DNA from: Spirochaetaceae bacterium UBA5556
GTDB taxonomy: Bacteria; Spirochaetota; Spirochaetia; Treponematales; Rectinemataceae
DNA length: 64,000 nt
Reading direction: 5' to 3'
NCBI GenBank assembly: GCA_002425765.1
Contig: DIMW01000014.1
Span: 9,198 to 73,197 of the forward strand
The position numbers and the translations under genes are program-made. Of this stretch, positions 34,225 through 43,509 are shown one piece after another. The notes under the pieces were generated by a model. The model made no database searches, was not told the DNA's origin, and was given only the letters and a program-made list of their open reading frames with translations. Position 1 is the first letter of the stretch. The number at the start of each line of letters is the position of its first letter.

Positions 34225-35209
34225 GCAACAAACTACTGTGGATTCGAAAATACTCAGTGTAAAGAATCTGAGAGTTTACTTTCCTGTTGAAGGATCAAAA
34301 AAAAGTGCCCACAAATATGTCAAAGCTGTTGATGGTGTCGACTTCTTCATTAATGAGGGTGAAATACTCGGCCTGGTCGGTGAATCAGGATCCGGGAAAA
34401 GCACCATAGCCTACACTATCATGGGCATGAATAAACCCAAGGAAGGCTCTATCCTGTTCAAGGGAGAGGATATCCTGAAAAACAACGATAAACGTTCGAT
34501 ATCTTTCAAAAAGGATGTTCAGATTGTCTTTCAGGATCCGGGATCATCACTCAATCCGTTTCAGGATATTCGTCAGATACTCAAACTTCCGCTAAAAGTC
34601 CATAAAATTGTCTCGAAGAACCAACTGGACGAAGCAGTGGGAAAAGCTCTCGACAGAGTCGAATTGCCACGAAATTTTGCCTACAAAACCCCCACGTCGA
34701 TCGGCGGCGGCGAAAAGCAGTTGGTCTCCATCGCCCGTGCCCTGTGCAGTGAGCCAAAATTCATCATTCTGGATGAACCGACCTCGTCTCTGGATGTATC
34801 GATACAGGCAAAAATCATCAATATGCTCTTAAAACTCCATGATGAACAAAAGTTGACATACCTTTTCATTACGCATGATCTAAGCCTTATGAGGAATATT
34901 TCGACGCGGGTCGCCATCATGTATCTCGGGAAAATATGTGAAGTCGCTCCAACCAAGACATTCTATACCAGACCCCTGCACCCCTACACACAGATGCTGC
35001 TTTCCTCGATCCCCGTGATATCGGAAGAGGAAGAGGAGTTAAAGCCCAAAAAAGTCGTCTCGGTCGGAGAAATACCTTCCCCTGTGGACATCCCCACCGG
35101 TTGCAGCTTTCATACACGCTGTAACAAGAAAATAGATATCTGTTCCCAGAAAGATCCTTTCATGCGCGAAGTTGAGCCCGGACATTTTGTACGCTGTCAT
35201 CTGGCGTAA
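34211..35209 (+). CDS. oligopeptide ABC ATPase, DppF type
   Basis: 332 residues from GTG 34211, with CAGGAGGA upstream; the start lies 14 bases inside the dppD-like gene. Walker A GESGSGKST, Q-loop VFQDPGSSLNP, Walker B FIILDEPTSSLDV, and C-terminal PTGCSFHTRCNKKIDIC (oligo_HPY). The signature reads IGGGEKQLVSIARAL in place of LSGGQ, an acceptable variation. Last gene of the transporter. Confidence 0.92.
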   Translation: MNELKQQTTVDSKILSVKNLRVYFPVEGSKKSAHKYVKAVDGVDFFINEGEILGLVGESGSGKSTIAYTIMGMNKPKEGSILFKGEDILKNNDKRSISFKKDVQIVFQDPGSSLNPFQDIRQILKLPLKVHKIVSKNQLDEAVGKALDRVELPRNFAYKTPTSIGGGEKQLVSIARALCSEPKFIILDEPTSSLDVSIQAKIINMLLKLHDEQKLTYLFITHDLSLMRNISTRVAIMYLGKICEVAPTKTFYTRPLHPYTQMLLSSIPVISEEEEELKPKKVVSVGEIPSPVDIPTGCSFHTRCNKKIDICSQKDPFMREVEPGHFVRCHLA

Positions 35210-35234
35210 AAACGAAAAAGATATAGTTGCACAT

Positions 35235-35283
35235 GATTGCGCCTTGCGTCGCTGAATATGGTTGCATCTTGCGCCTCTGATAT
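35235..35283 (+). promoter_or_regulatory. tandem 24-25 bp repeats upstream of the GntR gene
   Basis: Two adjoining direct repeats (35235-35259 and 35260-35283) share TTGC-x-x-CTTGCG-x-C-x-CTGA-TAT. An inverted partial match (CAAGATGCAAG) lies at 35317-35327, inside the coding start. They are candidate autoregulatory sites of the GntR protein. Confidence 0.5.
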
Positions 35284-35303
35284 TTAATTGATATATTAGT
35301 TAC

Positions 35304-35975
35304 ATGAACAGGGAACAAGATGCAAGGTCTGAGGCGGCATCGCTTTCGTCCGCAGTTTATGAAGAACTAAAACGCCGCCTCAATGCGGGGACGCTCAGGC
35401 CTGGGCAGTTCATCGACCTTACGGCTCTCGGGCGCGAGTTGGGCATGAGCCGCACCCCCCTGCGCGATGCCCTGATTCGGCTCGAACTCGAAGGCTTCAT
35501 CGTCGTGTATCCGCGCCGCGGAGTGATGGTGAGGCCCCTCCTGCTTTCCGACATCCGCGACACGTACCAGATCATCGGGGCTTTGGAAGCGTCGGTCATC
35601 GAAGAGATACCGCGTCGATTCCGGGCTTCCGATGCAGACAGAATGGACAGTCTCTGCGCTGAAATGGCGAATGCGCTGTCCATTGATGATTTCGACAATT
35701 ACTACAGCGCGAACCTCGGATTTCACGATGTCTACCTCGAACTCTCCGACAACCGAAGGCTGATCGATACCGTGCATACCCTCAAGGAAAGGCTCTACGA
35801 CTTTCCGCGCCGCTCGACATATGTGAAGGAGTGGGAACGCGATTCAATGGCCGAACATACCGAGCTCTGTGCACGCCTGCGGGAGGGCGACTTCAAGGGG
35901 GCCGCGACATATATTCGGGATGTACATTGGAGTTTCGAAGTGCAGGAACGGTATATCAGGGCGTATTATGCGTGA
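35304..35975 (+). CDS. GntR-family (FCD) transcriptional regulator
   Basis: 223 residues. The N-terminal winged helix is visible as AVYEELKRRLNAGTLRPGQFIDL, LGRELGMSRTPLRDALIRLELEGFI and VYPRRGVMV. The C-terminal all-helical FCD ligand domain includes metal-site-like residues D in FHDVYLELS and H in AEHTELCARL. FadR/FCD regulators sense carboxylates or amino acids. The ribosome site is poor. It overlaps or abuts the activase gene of the glycyl radical enzyme and is the likely switch for that pathway. Confidence 0.87.
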   Translation: MNREQDARSEAASLSSAVYEELKRRLNAGTLRPGQFIDLTALGRELGMSRTPLRDALIRLELEGFIVVYPRRGVMVRPLLLSDIRDTYQIIGALEASVIEEIPRRFRASDADRMDSLCAEMANALSIDDFDNYYSANLGFHDVYLELSDNRRLIDTVHTLKERLYDFPRRSTYVKEWERDSMAEHTELCARLREGDFKGAATYIRDVHWSFEVQERYIRAYYA

Positions 35976-35991
35976 GCCCAGGGGAGCAGAG

Positions 35992-36903
35992 ATGGTCTCC
36001 GGCATCGTCTTCGACATACGGAAGTATTCCGTGCACGACGGGCCGGGAATCCGTACGGCGGTGTTTCTCAAGGGGTGTCCGCTGCGCTGCCTCTGGTGCC
36101 ACAATCCGGAAGGGCTCTCTTTTTCGCCCGAAATTTTGCGCCGTCCGGAGCGATGCCTCGCCTGCGGGGCCTGCGCGCGCGCCTGTCCTTTGGGACTCGA
36201 ATCAAGGGCCGAGGCGGGGGGCCAAAAATGCGCAGCCTGTCCCGCTTTCGGGGCCTGCGCCGAGGCGTGCTCCGCCGAGGCACTCCAGCTTGTCGGCAGG
36301 CGCATGTCCGTCGGCGAGGTGATGGACGCCGTACGCGCGGACTTGCCCTTCTACGAGGAGTCGGGCGGGGGCGTTACGTTTACCGGCGGAGAACCGCTGG
36401 CACAACCGGAATTCATTCTGGAACTCTTGCAGGCTTGTAGGGCCGAGGGAATCCACAGCGCTCTCGACACCTCGGGCTTTGCGGGCCGAGATCTCGTCGT
36501 AAAGGCAGGGACGCTCGCGGATATCGTCCTTTTCGATTTGAAACTTCTGGACGATAAACGGCACAAGGCAGTCACCGGCGTCTCGAATGTGCCCATACAT
36601 ACAAACCTGTCTGCTCTCTATGAGGCCGGAGCGAATGTCAACCTTCGACTTCCCCTCGTTCCCGGGATCAATGATGCATCGGTCGACCTTGAAAATATGG
36701 CGCACTATATCGCCTCGTTCGCCGCAGAGGCGGGGCCACAGAAAGCTCATATATTGCCCTATCACAGTGCGGCGAAGGGGAAATACAGTTTACGGGGAGA
36801 AAATTACGCGATGGGCGACACCTCTGTTCCCTCTGCTGAAGATATACACAGGGCTGCCGCGATTTTCGAGGCGGCCGGCATATCGGTGACGATTGGTGGC
36901 TGA
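35992..36903 (+). CDS. glycyl-radical enzyme activating protein (radical SAM, two-ferredoxin-cluster type)
   Basis: 303 residues from ATG 35992 (GGGGAG upstream); an ATG at 35968 would overlap the GntR stop. The SAM-cluster motif is C29PLRC33LWC36. A ferredoxin-like insert follows with CLACGACARACP and CAACPAFGACAEACS, typical of activases for glycerol/choline/hydroxyproline-type glycyl radical enzymes rather than PflA. TFTGGEPL and later radical-SAM motifs are present. It abstracts a hydrogen from the glycine of the enzyme encoded 27 bases downstream. Requires anoxic conditions. Confidence 0.9.
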   Translation: MVSGIVFDIRKYSVHDGPGIRTAVFLKGCPLRCLWCHNPEGLSFSPEILRRPERCLACGACARACPLGLESRAEAGGQKCAACPAFGACAEACSAEALQLVGRRMSVGEVMDAVRADLPFYEESGGGVTFTGGEPLAQPEFILELLQACRAEGIHSALDTSGFAGRDLVVKAGTLADIVLFDLKLLDDKRHKAVTGVSNVPIHTNLSALYEAGANVNLRLPLVPGINDASVDLENMAHYIASFAAEAGPQKAHILPYHSAAKGKYSLRGENYAMGDTSVPSAEDIHRAAAIFEAAGISVTIGG

Positions 36904-36930
36904 TACCGCATACCGCTATTGGAGGTTGCT

Positions 36931-39291
36931 ATGAACGAAAGAATACAGCGTCTTCGCGAAGAAAGCTTCAACGCCAAACCGAGTTTTTCGGCGGAACGGG
37001 CGCTGCTGACAACAGCGTTCTACAAAGAATGGCTTGGCCGCGTCTCCACGCCCGTTCTCCGGGCCATGAATTTCTATACCCTTTGCGAGAAGAAAACCAT
37101 CTATATCGGCCATGACGAACTCATCGTCGGAGAGCGCGGGCCAAAACCGAAAGCCGCCTCCTCCTTCCCCGAGCTGACCTGCCATTCCGAAGAGGATCTA
37201 CGAATTCTCAATTCCAGGCCGATGACAAGGTACTCAGTTTCGGCGGAAGACATAGAAATGTATCGAACAACCGTGATCCCCTACTGGCGGGGACGAAGCA
37301 TGCGCGACCGGGCCTTCGCCGAAATGCCGCAGGCGTGGAAGGACCTCTACGAAGCGGGGCTTTTCACCGAATTCATGGAACAGAGGGCTCCCGGCCACAC
37401 GGCGCTCGACGGGTCAATTTACCGCAAGGGCATGAACGCGCGACGTGCCGAGATCGCCGCCGCGCGAGCCGCCCTCGACTGGGGAGCCGATCCCGAGGCC
37501 CTCGCCAAGGACGAAGAACTCAAGGCCATGGATATCGCGTGCAAGGGCGCCATCCTCTTCGCAGAGCGCCATGCGGAGCGTGCCGCGGCAATGGCCGCAT
37601 CCGAACCTGATCCGAAGCGTGCCGCGGAACTCAGGCAAATCGCCGACGTCTGCCGCCGTGTGCCCGCGGAGGCCCCGCGCAACTTTTGGGAAGCGCTTCA
37701 AATGTACTGGTTCGTGCACCTCGGGACCATCACCGAACTCAACGGCTGGGACGCGATGAGCCCCGGACACCTCGACCAGCATCTGGGACCGTTTTATGAG
37801 CGGGATATTGCCGAAGGGAGGCTCGACAGGGACAAAGCGAAAGAGCTTCTTTCCTGTTTCTGGATCAAGGTGAACAACACGCCGGCGCCGCCGAAAGTCG
37901 GCGTCACGGCCGCCGAAAGCGGCACTTACAACGACTTTACGAACATAAACCTTGGGGGCATAAAGCCCGACGGATCCGATGGATCGAACGAGGTATCCTA
38001 TCTTGCCCTCGAAGTGCTGGACGAACTCCAGCTCCTCCAGCCCCAGGCCAACCTTCAAGTAAGCGCAAAGACGCCGGAGCGCCTCGTAAAGGCGGCATGC
38101 CGCGTGGCGCGTCGTGGCTCCGGCTATCCCTCATTCTTCAACGCGGACGAAGTCGTGATGGCCCAGGTTGGAATGGGCAAGCGCATCGAGGATGCGCGCG
38201 AGGGAGGAACCTCCGGCTGCATCGAGACTGGCTGCTTCGGCAAGGAGGCGTACCTGCTTCACGGTTACCTCAACTCGCCCAAAATCCTCGAACTCGTGCT
38301 CAACGACGGAGTCGATCCGCTCACCGGCAAGGTGATCGGCCTCAGGACGGGCGATCCCGCCACATTCCAAAAGTTCGAGGAACTGTATGCGGCTTTCGAG
38401 CGGCAACTCGCCTATGTCGTCGACACAAAGATGCGGACATCGAACTACCTCGACCGAATGTTTGCCGAATACGCGCCGGCGCCTTTCCTGTCCGCCGTCG
38501 TCGCCGACTGCATCGCCAGCGGCAAGGATTACTACAACGGCGGAGCGCGTTACAACACCGACTATATCCAATGCTGCGGCCTCGGAACGACGACGGATTC
38601 CCTGTCCGCCATCAGAACGCATGTCTATGAGAAACGAAATGTTGCGTGGGACGAGCTTCGCCGCGCGCTCTCTTCGGACTGGGAAGGACGGGAAGCTTTG
38701 CGGCTTCTGCTATCCAACAAGACGCCCCGCTTCGGCAATGACGACGCGACGGCAGACTCGATCGCGCAGCGCGTTTTCCAAAGCTGGTTCGGGGCGATCG
38801 ACGGAAGGCCCTCACCGCGCGGGGGAACCTACCTCATCGATCTTCTGTCGACCACCTGCCATGTCTACTTCGGCCTCAAGACAGGGGCCACTCCCGACGG
38901 CAGGCACGCACTGGCGCCGATATCGGACGGGGCATCGCCGGCACAAGGAGCCGACCGCAAAGGCCCCACGGCCGTGGCCAGGTCCCTCGCAAAAATCGAT
39001 GTCGCAAAGACAGGAGGCTCCCTCCTCAATCAGCGCTTCCTTCCTCAGACGCTCGACGGGGAAAAAGGAATCGACAGCCTTGCGAATCTCATAAAGACCT
39101 ATTTCCGGATGGGGGGACATCATATACAATTCAATGTCGTCGATACCGCAACGCTCCGCGAGGCGCAAAAAAAACCGGAAGATTATCGCAGCCTCCTTGT
39201 GCGCGTCGCCGGGTACTCGGATTATTTTGTCGACCTTGACCGGAACCATCAGGAAGAGATCATAAGCCGGACGGCGCAGGAAGCATTTTAG
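36931..39291 (+). CDS. hypD: glycyl radical enzyme, probably trans-4-hydroxy-L-proline dehydratase
   Basis: 786 residues from ATG 36931, with GGAGG upstream. The active-site thiyl cysteine is C430 in GGTSGCIETGCFGKEAY and the radical glycine is G761 in VRVAGYSDYF near the C-terminus. The SGCxETGxFGKEAY stretch, the preceding SGYPSFFNADEV, the ITELNGWDAMSPGHLDQHL block and the length of about 786-790 all resemble HypD. HypD dehydrates hydroxyproline to pyrroline-5-carboxylate. Other family members (glycerol or propanediol dehydratase, isethionate lyase) remain possible. No pyrroline-5-carboxylate reductase is in the window. The hypD symbol here is the dehydratase, not the hydrogenase-maturation gene. 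Confidence 0.7.
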   Translation: MNERIQRLREESFNAKPSFSAERALLTTAFYKEWLGRVSTPVLRAMNFYTLCEKKTIYIGHDELIVGERGPKPKAASSFPELTCHSEEDLRILNSRPMTRYSVSAEDIEMYRTTVIPYWRGRSMRDRAFAEMPQAWKDLYEAGLFTEFMEQRAPGHTALDGSIYRKGMNARRAEIAAARAALDWGADPEALAKDEELKAMDIACKGAILFAERHAERAAAMAASEPDPKRAAELRQIADVCRRVPAEAPRNFWEALQMYWFVHLGTITELNGWDAMSPGHLDQHLGPFYERDIAEGRLDRDKAKELLSCFWIKVNNTPAPPKVGVTAAESGTYNDFTNINLGGIKPDGSDGSNEVSYLALEVLDELQLLQPQANLQVSAKTPERLVKAACRVARRGSGYPSFFNADEVVMAQVGMGKRIEDAREGGTSGCIETGCFGKEAYLLHGYLNSPKILELVLNDGVDPLTGKVIGLRTGDPATFQKFEELYAAFERQLAYVVDTKMRTSNYLDRMFAEYAPAPFLSAVVADCIASGKDYYNGGARYNTDYIQCCGLGTTTDSLSAIRTHVYEKRNVAWDELRRALSSDWEGREALRLLLSNKTPRFGNDDATADSIAQRVFQSWFGAIDGRPSPRGGTYLIDLLSTTCHVYFGLKTGATPDGRHALAPISDGASPAQGADRKGPTAVARSLAKIDVAKTGGSLLNQRFLPQTLDGEKGIDSLANLIKTYFRMGGHHIQFNVVDTATLREAQKKPEDYRSLLVRVAGYSDYFVDLDRNHQEEIISRTAQEAF

Positions 39292-39346
39292 CGCGCAATC
39301 CCCCCGCAACCTTCCCCTTGTCTCGGCGACACGCCGGGAGTAGACT

Positions 39347-41524
39347 TTGCCTGTCGTGCCGGACACAGAGACGAAGAACACCGAACATATCCTCACTCGG
39401 TGGGATGAAGAAAACTATCGCCTTCTGGCGGAGAACTCCACCGATCTCATCGTGCGGATATCAATAGAGGGAATATGCCTCTACGTTTCCCCCGCGTGTA
39501 CCGAGCTTCTGGGTTACACTCCTGAAGAGGTGACGGGCCGTCGCGTCTTCGATTTCATCCATCCCCTGGACAGAAGGGTCGTTGCCGATTCGCTTGAATC
39601 CGAAGTCCTTTTCCGCTCCCACAAGAAAATCATCTGCAGGCTCAGGCGAAAAGACGGCTATTATGGATGGTTCGAAAGCAAGTTTCAGTTTTTCAACGAT
39701 GCCATAACGAAAGAGCTCCAGGTGGTCGCCATTTCCCGCGACATAGGCGACCGGATACGGGCCGAGCGTTTCAGCACGGTGCGGCATACGATCGCCGCGC
39801 TCAAGCCCTCGGAAGCCGATCTGGAAAAGGATTTCGCGTCCCTCCTGGAAACGATCTGTACGACGCTCACGTGGGACCTCGGCGAAATATGGCTCGTCGA
39901 TGACGCGACATCGCGCCTCAAACTCTGCAGCCATTGGTGCGGGCCCTCTCCCCGGCTCAGACGATTTTCCACCACCTCCTCGCGCATGGCATTCGCTCCG
40001 GGCGTAGGGCTCCCCGGTTCTCTGTGGAGCAGGGGCGGCGTGACGATCATAGACGACCTGCCCGCGATGTACTCGACCATACGGCGGAGGGAATACGAAG
40101 AGGCCGGCCTCAAGGCCGCCATCGGCACGGTGCTGGCCGACGAATCCAGAACGTACGGCGTCATTGTGTTCATCAGCCGCCGGAGCATCCAGCACAACCA
40201 GGAATTGCTCAACATGATCGAGGAGACGGGCTTCGAACTGGGCACGTTCATCGCAAAATTCCGCATCAGAGAGAGTCTTCGGGCCGAATCCGAAAAACTC
40301 GGTACCCTCGTGGAAGAGAGCACCGCCAGGATCCGCGAGCTCCAATCGGAAATAAACCGCCAGCAGCGCATCGAGCAGGATATCCTCATGGCCGCCGAAG
40401 TCCAACGGAATCTCCTGCCAGTCGGCACACCGGTATTGCCGGGCTTCGACTTTTCTTTCGCCGCTATGCCCGCGCGCTACATAAGCGGCGATTTCTATGA
40501 CTTCGCTATGCCATCGTCATCGCTGTGCGACATCATCATCGCGGATGTGTCGGGCAAGGGCATCTCTGCAGCCATGATGACCACGGCGGCGCGCGCGTTC
40601 TTTCGCCACGACGACACGGCGGACATAGCCCCCGCCGCACTGCTCGGGGCGATGAACGAGGCCTTGTTCGCGGACCTCGATCATACGGAGATGTTCCTCA
40701 CCGCCCAGCTCATCCGCATCGATGCGGAACGCGGAATCATAACCTATGCCTCGGCGGGTCACACGGAGGCGGTGCGCTTCAATCCATCCTCTGGCGAATA
40801 CGATTGCTTCCCATCTACCGCCCCGCCCATAGGAATCTTGCGGGGTATCGATATCGGAGAGATTGAAATCAGGACCCGGCCCGGCGATTACTTCGTCATC
40901 TACAGCGATGGCGTGACCGAGGCCTCCGATGAAAATGGCGCTCTGTTCGGAATGAAACGGTTTGTCCAGACCTTGCGCAGCCGGCGTTTCATCTCCCCTG
41001 CGGATCTCGTCCAAACCATTCTTGCCGAAGTGCGAAGCTTTTCCGGCGACCGACCTCTCGCGGACGACCTGACCCTCATCGCCATCGGCGCGACCTCAAG
41101 AGAACATCGTCTGCGCGTCGGCGCTGAAATGAATAATCTCGATCCCACCGTCGCGTTCGTGAGGGACGTTGTCCTTCCTTATGGGGCCAAAATCGCCGAC
41201 AATATGGAACTCGTGGCTTCCGAGCTCATCACGAATGCCATACAACATGGGATTACCGCGGCCACAGAGACTCAGAACAACACGCACGGCATGGACATGG
41301 ACGTCAGTCTGCGCCTGGAACCTGGCCGGATCGCCTTCGACCTCGTCTATCCAGGGCCTTCTTTCAATCCCGACACAGGGACACGGCCGCTTCCCGATCC
41401 CCTTCAGGAAGGCGGCCGCGGCATCCACATCGTCCGCGCCCTCGTCGATGAACTCGAATACAGCTCCACGCCCATGAACCACTGGCACGTGGTAAAGAGA
41501 GTATCCGCGGAGGGAAGCATATGA
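39347..41524 (+). CDS. PAS-GAF-PP2C (SpoIIE/RsbU)-HATPase signalling protein
   Basis: 725 residues from a TTG at 39347 preceded by GGGAG; a GTG at 39356 is an alternative. PAS at about 20-140 (ICLYVSPACTELLGYTPEEV), GAF at about 165-310, a short coiled coil, then a SpoIIE-type phosphatase at about 360-575 (GDFYDF, ADVSGKGISAAMM, YASAGH, SDGVTEASDENG, ADDLTLI). The C-terminal HATPase_c_2 domain has the N-box ELVASELITNAIQH and a GGRGIHIV motif, as in RsbW-type kinases. Carrying both the kinase and phosphatase of a partner switch in one chain, it should act on a STAS protein; one is encoded two genes downstream. No membrane segment. Confidence 0.88.
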   Translation: MPVVPDTETKNTEHILTRWDEENYRLLAENSTDLIVRISIEGICLYVSPACTELLGYTPEEVTGRRVFDFIHPLDRRVVADSLESEVLFRSHKKIICRLRRKDGYYGWFESKFQFFNDAITKELQVVAISRDIGDRIRAERFSTVRHTIAALKPSEADLEKDFASLLETICTTLTWDLGEIWLVDDATSRLKLCSHWCGPSPRLRRFSTTSSRMAFAPGVGLPGSLWSRGGVTIIDDLPAMYSTIRRREYEEAGLKAAIGTVLADESRTYGVIVFISRRSIQHNQELLNMIEETGFELGTFIAKFRIRESLRAESEKLGTLVEESTARIRELQSEINRQQRIEQDILMAAEVQRNLLPVGTPVLPGFDFSFAAMPARYISGDFYDFAMPSSSLCDIIIADVSGKGISAAMMTTAARAFFRHDDTADIAPAALLGAMNEALFADLDHTEMFLTAQLIRIDAERGIITYASAGHTEAVRFNPSSGEYDCFPSTAPPIGILRGIDIGEIEIRTRPGDYFVIYSDGVTEASDENGALFGMKRFVQTLRSRRFISPADLVQTILAEVRSFSGDRPLADDLTLIAIGATSREHRLRVGAEMNNLDPTVAFVRDVVLPYGAKIADNMELVASELITNAIQHGITAATETQNNTHGMDMDVSLRLEPGRIAFDLVYPGPSFNPDTGTRPLPDPLQEGGRGIHIVRALVDELEYSSTPMNHWHVVKRVSAEGSI

Positions 41525-43509
41525 AATCCACCCACCACCATGACACGAGACTTTTGCTTTCCAGAGCCATCGGCCTTGCCGCCTGCGCCCTTGGACTGAA
41601 CTACATCATCTGGCGCTCTACGTCCAGCCTCAACATGCAGGCGCTCTGGTTCGCGATTCCCATGGTGATCGCCGAAACCTACGGCATCGTGGACATGTTG
41701 CTCTTCGTGTTCATGTCCTGGCGCAAACCGAAGCGGGAAACCCTTCCTCCTCCCGAAAAGGCCGATGTCGACATATTCATCACGACCTACAACGAACCCG
41801 AGGAGCTCGTCGCGACGACCGCAAAGGCCGCCATGCACATCGACTGGCCGGACAAGAAGGTCTACATCCTGGACGATGGGACGAGGGAATCAATGAAAAA
41901 AACGGCCGAAGAAATCGGCTGCGGGTATATCAGCAGGGGCGAAGAGTGGACGGAGAAGCCGAGGCACGCGAAGGCGGGAAACGTAAACAACGCCCTCCTC
42001 GAGACATCGGGCGAATTTATCCTCATTCTCGATGCCGACCAGATACCCGCGCCGGCTATTCTCCGCAAGACCCTGGGATTTTTCGCCGATCCGGCCCTCG
42101 CCTTCGTCCAGACGCCGCAATATTTTTACAACCTTCCCCCTGGGGACCCCTTCGGAAACGAGGCTTCGCTCTTCTACGGCCCCATCCAGCAGGGCAAGGA
42201 CGGATGGAACGCCGCCTTCTTCTGCGGGTCCAACGCGGTGCTCCGCAGAGAGGCCCTCATGCAGCTGGGTATCCGCGAATATGTCGAAACTGTGGAAAAG
42301 CGTGAAAGAGAAATGGTAGACAGGCTCGCAAAGCTCGTGAAGAAAACATCCTGCGATGACGAGGAAACGTGCGCCGCGGTCAAGCGCCTCACTGAAGGAC
42401 TCAAGGCCGCCAGGGAAGCTCTCGACGACAAGGCTCCCCTCGAGCATGTCAGCGATCTCGTCATCGAGGCTGTCCGCGATGCGGAATTCCTCGTCTCGAA
42501 AAAAGAAGTGGAAGAAATAGCAGGCACCATGAACGAACTTGCGGAAAGCGGCGACGCTGAAGCGGCCGCCGTCTACCGTCACATCATCGGGAACCTCGAC
42601 TCCATCGCGCGCAAGACACCTTCGTCAATCGAAGCCCTGCGCGGGTCCGAAGAGTACGTCGAGGCACTCAATCTCGCCCGCAGCGATGAGGCGGTACCGG
42701 TGCAAGCCCTCGCCACCATCAGCATCACCGAGGACATGGCGACCGCCATGCGCCTCCACTCCCATGGATGGAAGAGCATCTTTTACCCCGAAGTCCTGGC
42801 CTACGGACTCGCGCCCGAAGACCTCGGGACCTCGCTCAAGCAGAGATTGCGGTGGGCCCAAGGGACGGTACAGGTCTTCGTCAGGGAAAACCCTTTTCTA
42901 AAAAAAGGACTCTCACTCCCCCAGAAGTTGATGTACTTCGCCACCATGTATTCCTACTTCTCGGGCTTTTTCAACCTCGTTCTGCTCCTCGCCCCGATCA
43001 TCTACTTCTTTACGGGCATAGCCCCCGTGAACTCCTGGTCGACCGCTTTCTTCATGCGGTTCATTCCCTTCTTCGTTATGAACAAGATCATGTTCCGTTT
43101 CGTCGCGTCGGGCATTCCCGTCTGGCGGGGAGAACAGTACAACCTCGCCATGTTTCCGCTGAATATCAGAGCCGTTCTCAGCGTACTGTCCGGCAAAAAG
43201 CTCGGTTTCGTGGTGACACCCAAGCAGAAGGAAGGCGGACATGACTTCCACCTCATCTGGCCGCAGACGACGGTCATCGTCCTCACGATAGCCGCCGCGA
43301 CCTACGGCATCATCGAGTTTTTCCTGGGCCGCGGAATTCCTCTCGTCGGCCTCGTGGTCAATTTCGTCTGGTCCATCTACAACGTCGCATCCCTTGCCGT
43401 CGTCGTGAAAGCGCTCTATTATCAGCCTCCTGAGGGATGGAGCGCGCAAGTCCCTGAATTCGCGCGCGGCGACGCGCGGAGCGGCCACGCGCCATCAAGG
43501 AGACCCTAA
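41521..43509 (+). CDS. cellulose-synthase-like family 2 glycosyltransferase with a large helical insert
   Basis: 662 residues. Two N-terminal membrane helices precede a GT2 domain with ITTYNEP, DDGTRE, LDADQIP, and later SITEDMATA and the QRLRWAQGT motif; four or so C-terminal helices follow. This is the BcsA-type layout of processive polysaccharide synthases. Between CGSNAVLRREAL and ITED (about 42265-42720) lies an extra, highly charged, mostly helical region of about 150 residues that BcsA-like enzymes lack. No PilZ domain is seen at the C-terminus. It overlaps the upstream phosphatase gene by ATGA and abuts the STAS gene, implying control by partner switching. Confidence 0.85.
   Translation: MKSTHHHDTRLLLSRAIGLAACALGLNYIIWRSTSSLNMQALWFAIPMVIAETYGIVDMLLFVFMSWRKPKRETLPPPEKADVDIFITTYNEPEELVATTAKAAMHIDWPDKKVYILDDGTRESMKKTAEEIGCGYISRGEEWTEKPRHAKAGNVNNALLETSGEFILILDADQIPAPAILRKTLGFFADPALAFVQTPQYFYNLPPGDPFGNEASLFYGPIQQGKDGWNAAFFCGSNAVLRREALMQLGIREYVETVEKREREMVDRLAKLVKKTSCDDEETCAAVKRLTEGLKAAREALDDKAPLEHVSDLVIEAVRDAEFLVSKKEVEEIAGTMNELAESGDAEAAAVYRHIIGNLDSIARKTPSSIEALRGSEEYVEALNLARSDEAVPVQALATISITEDMATAMRLHSHGWKSIFYPEVLAYGLAPEDLGTSLKQRLRWAQGTVQVFVRENPFLKKGLSLPQKLMYFATMYSYFSGFFNLVLLLAPIIYFFTGIAPVNSWSTAFFMRFIPFFVMNKIMFRFVASGIPVWRGEQYNLAMFPLNIRAVLSVLSGKKLGFVVTPKQKEGGHDFHLIWPQTTVIVLTIAAATYGIIEFFLGRGIPLVGLVVNFVWSIYNVASLAVVVKALYYQPPEGWSAQVPEFARGDARSGHAPSRRP

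Noticed and set aside
35210..35303. Short tandem repeats considered as the edge of a CRISPR array
   Set aside because: Only two adjoining units without spacers, and no cas genes anywhere in the window.
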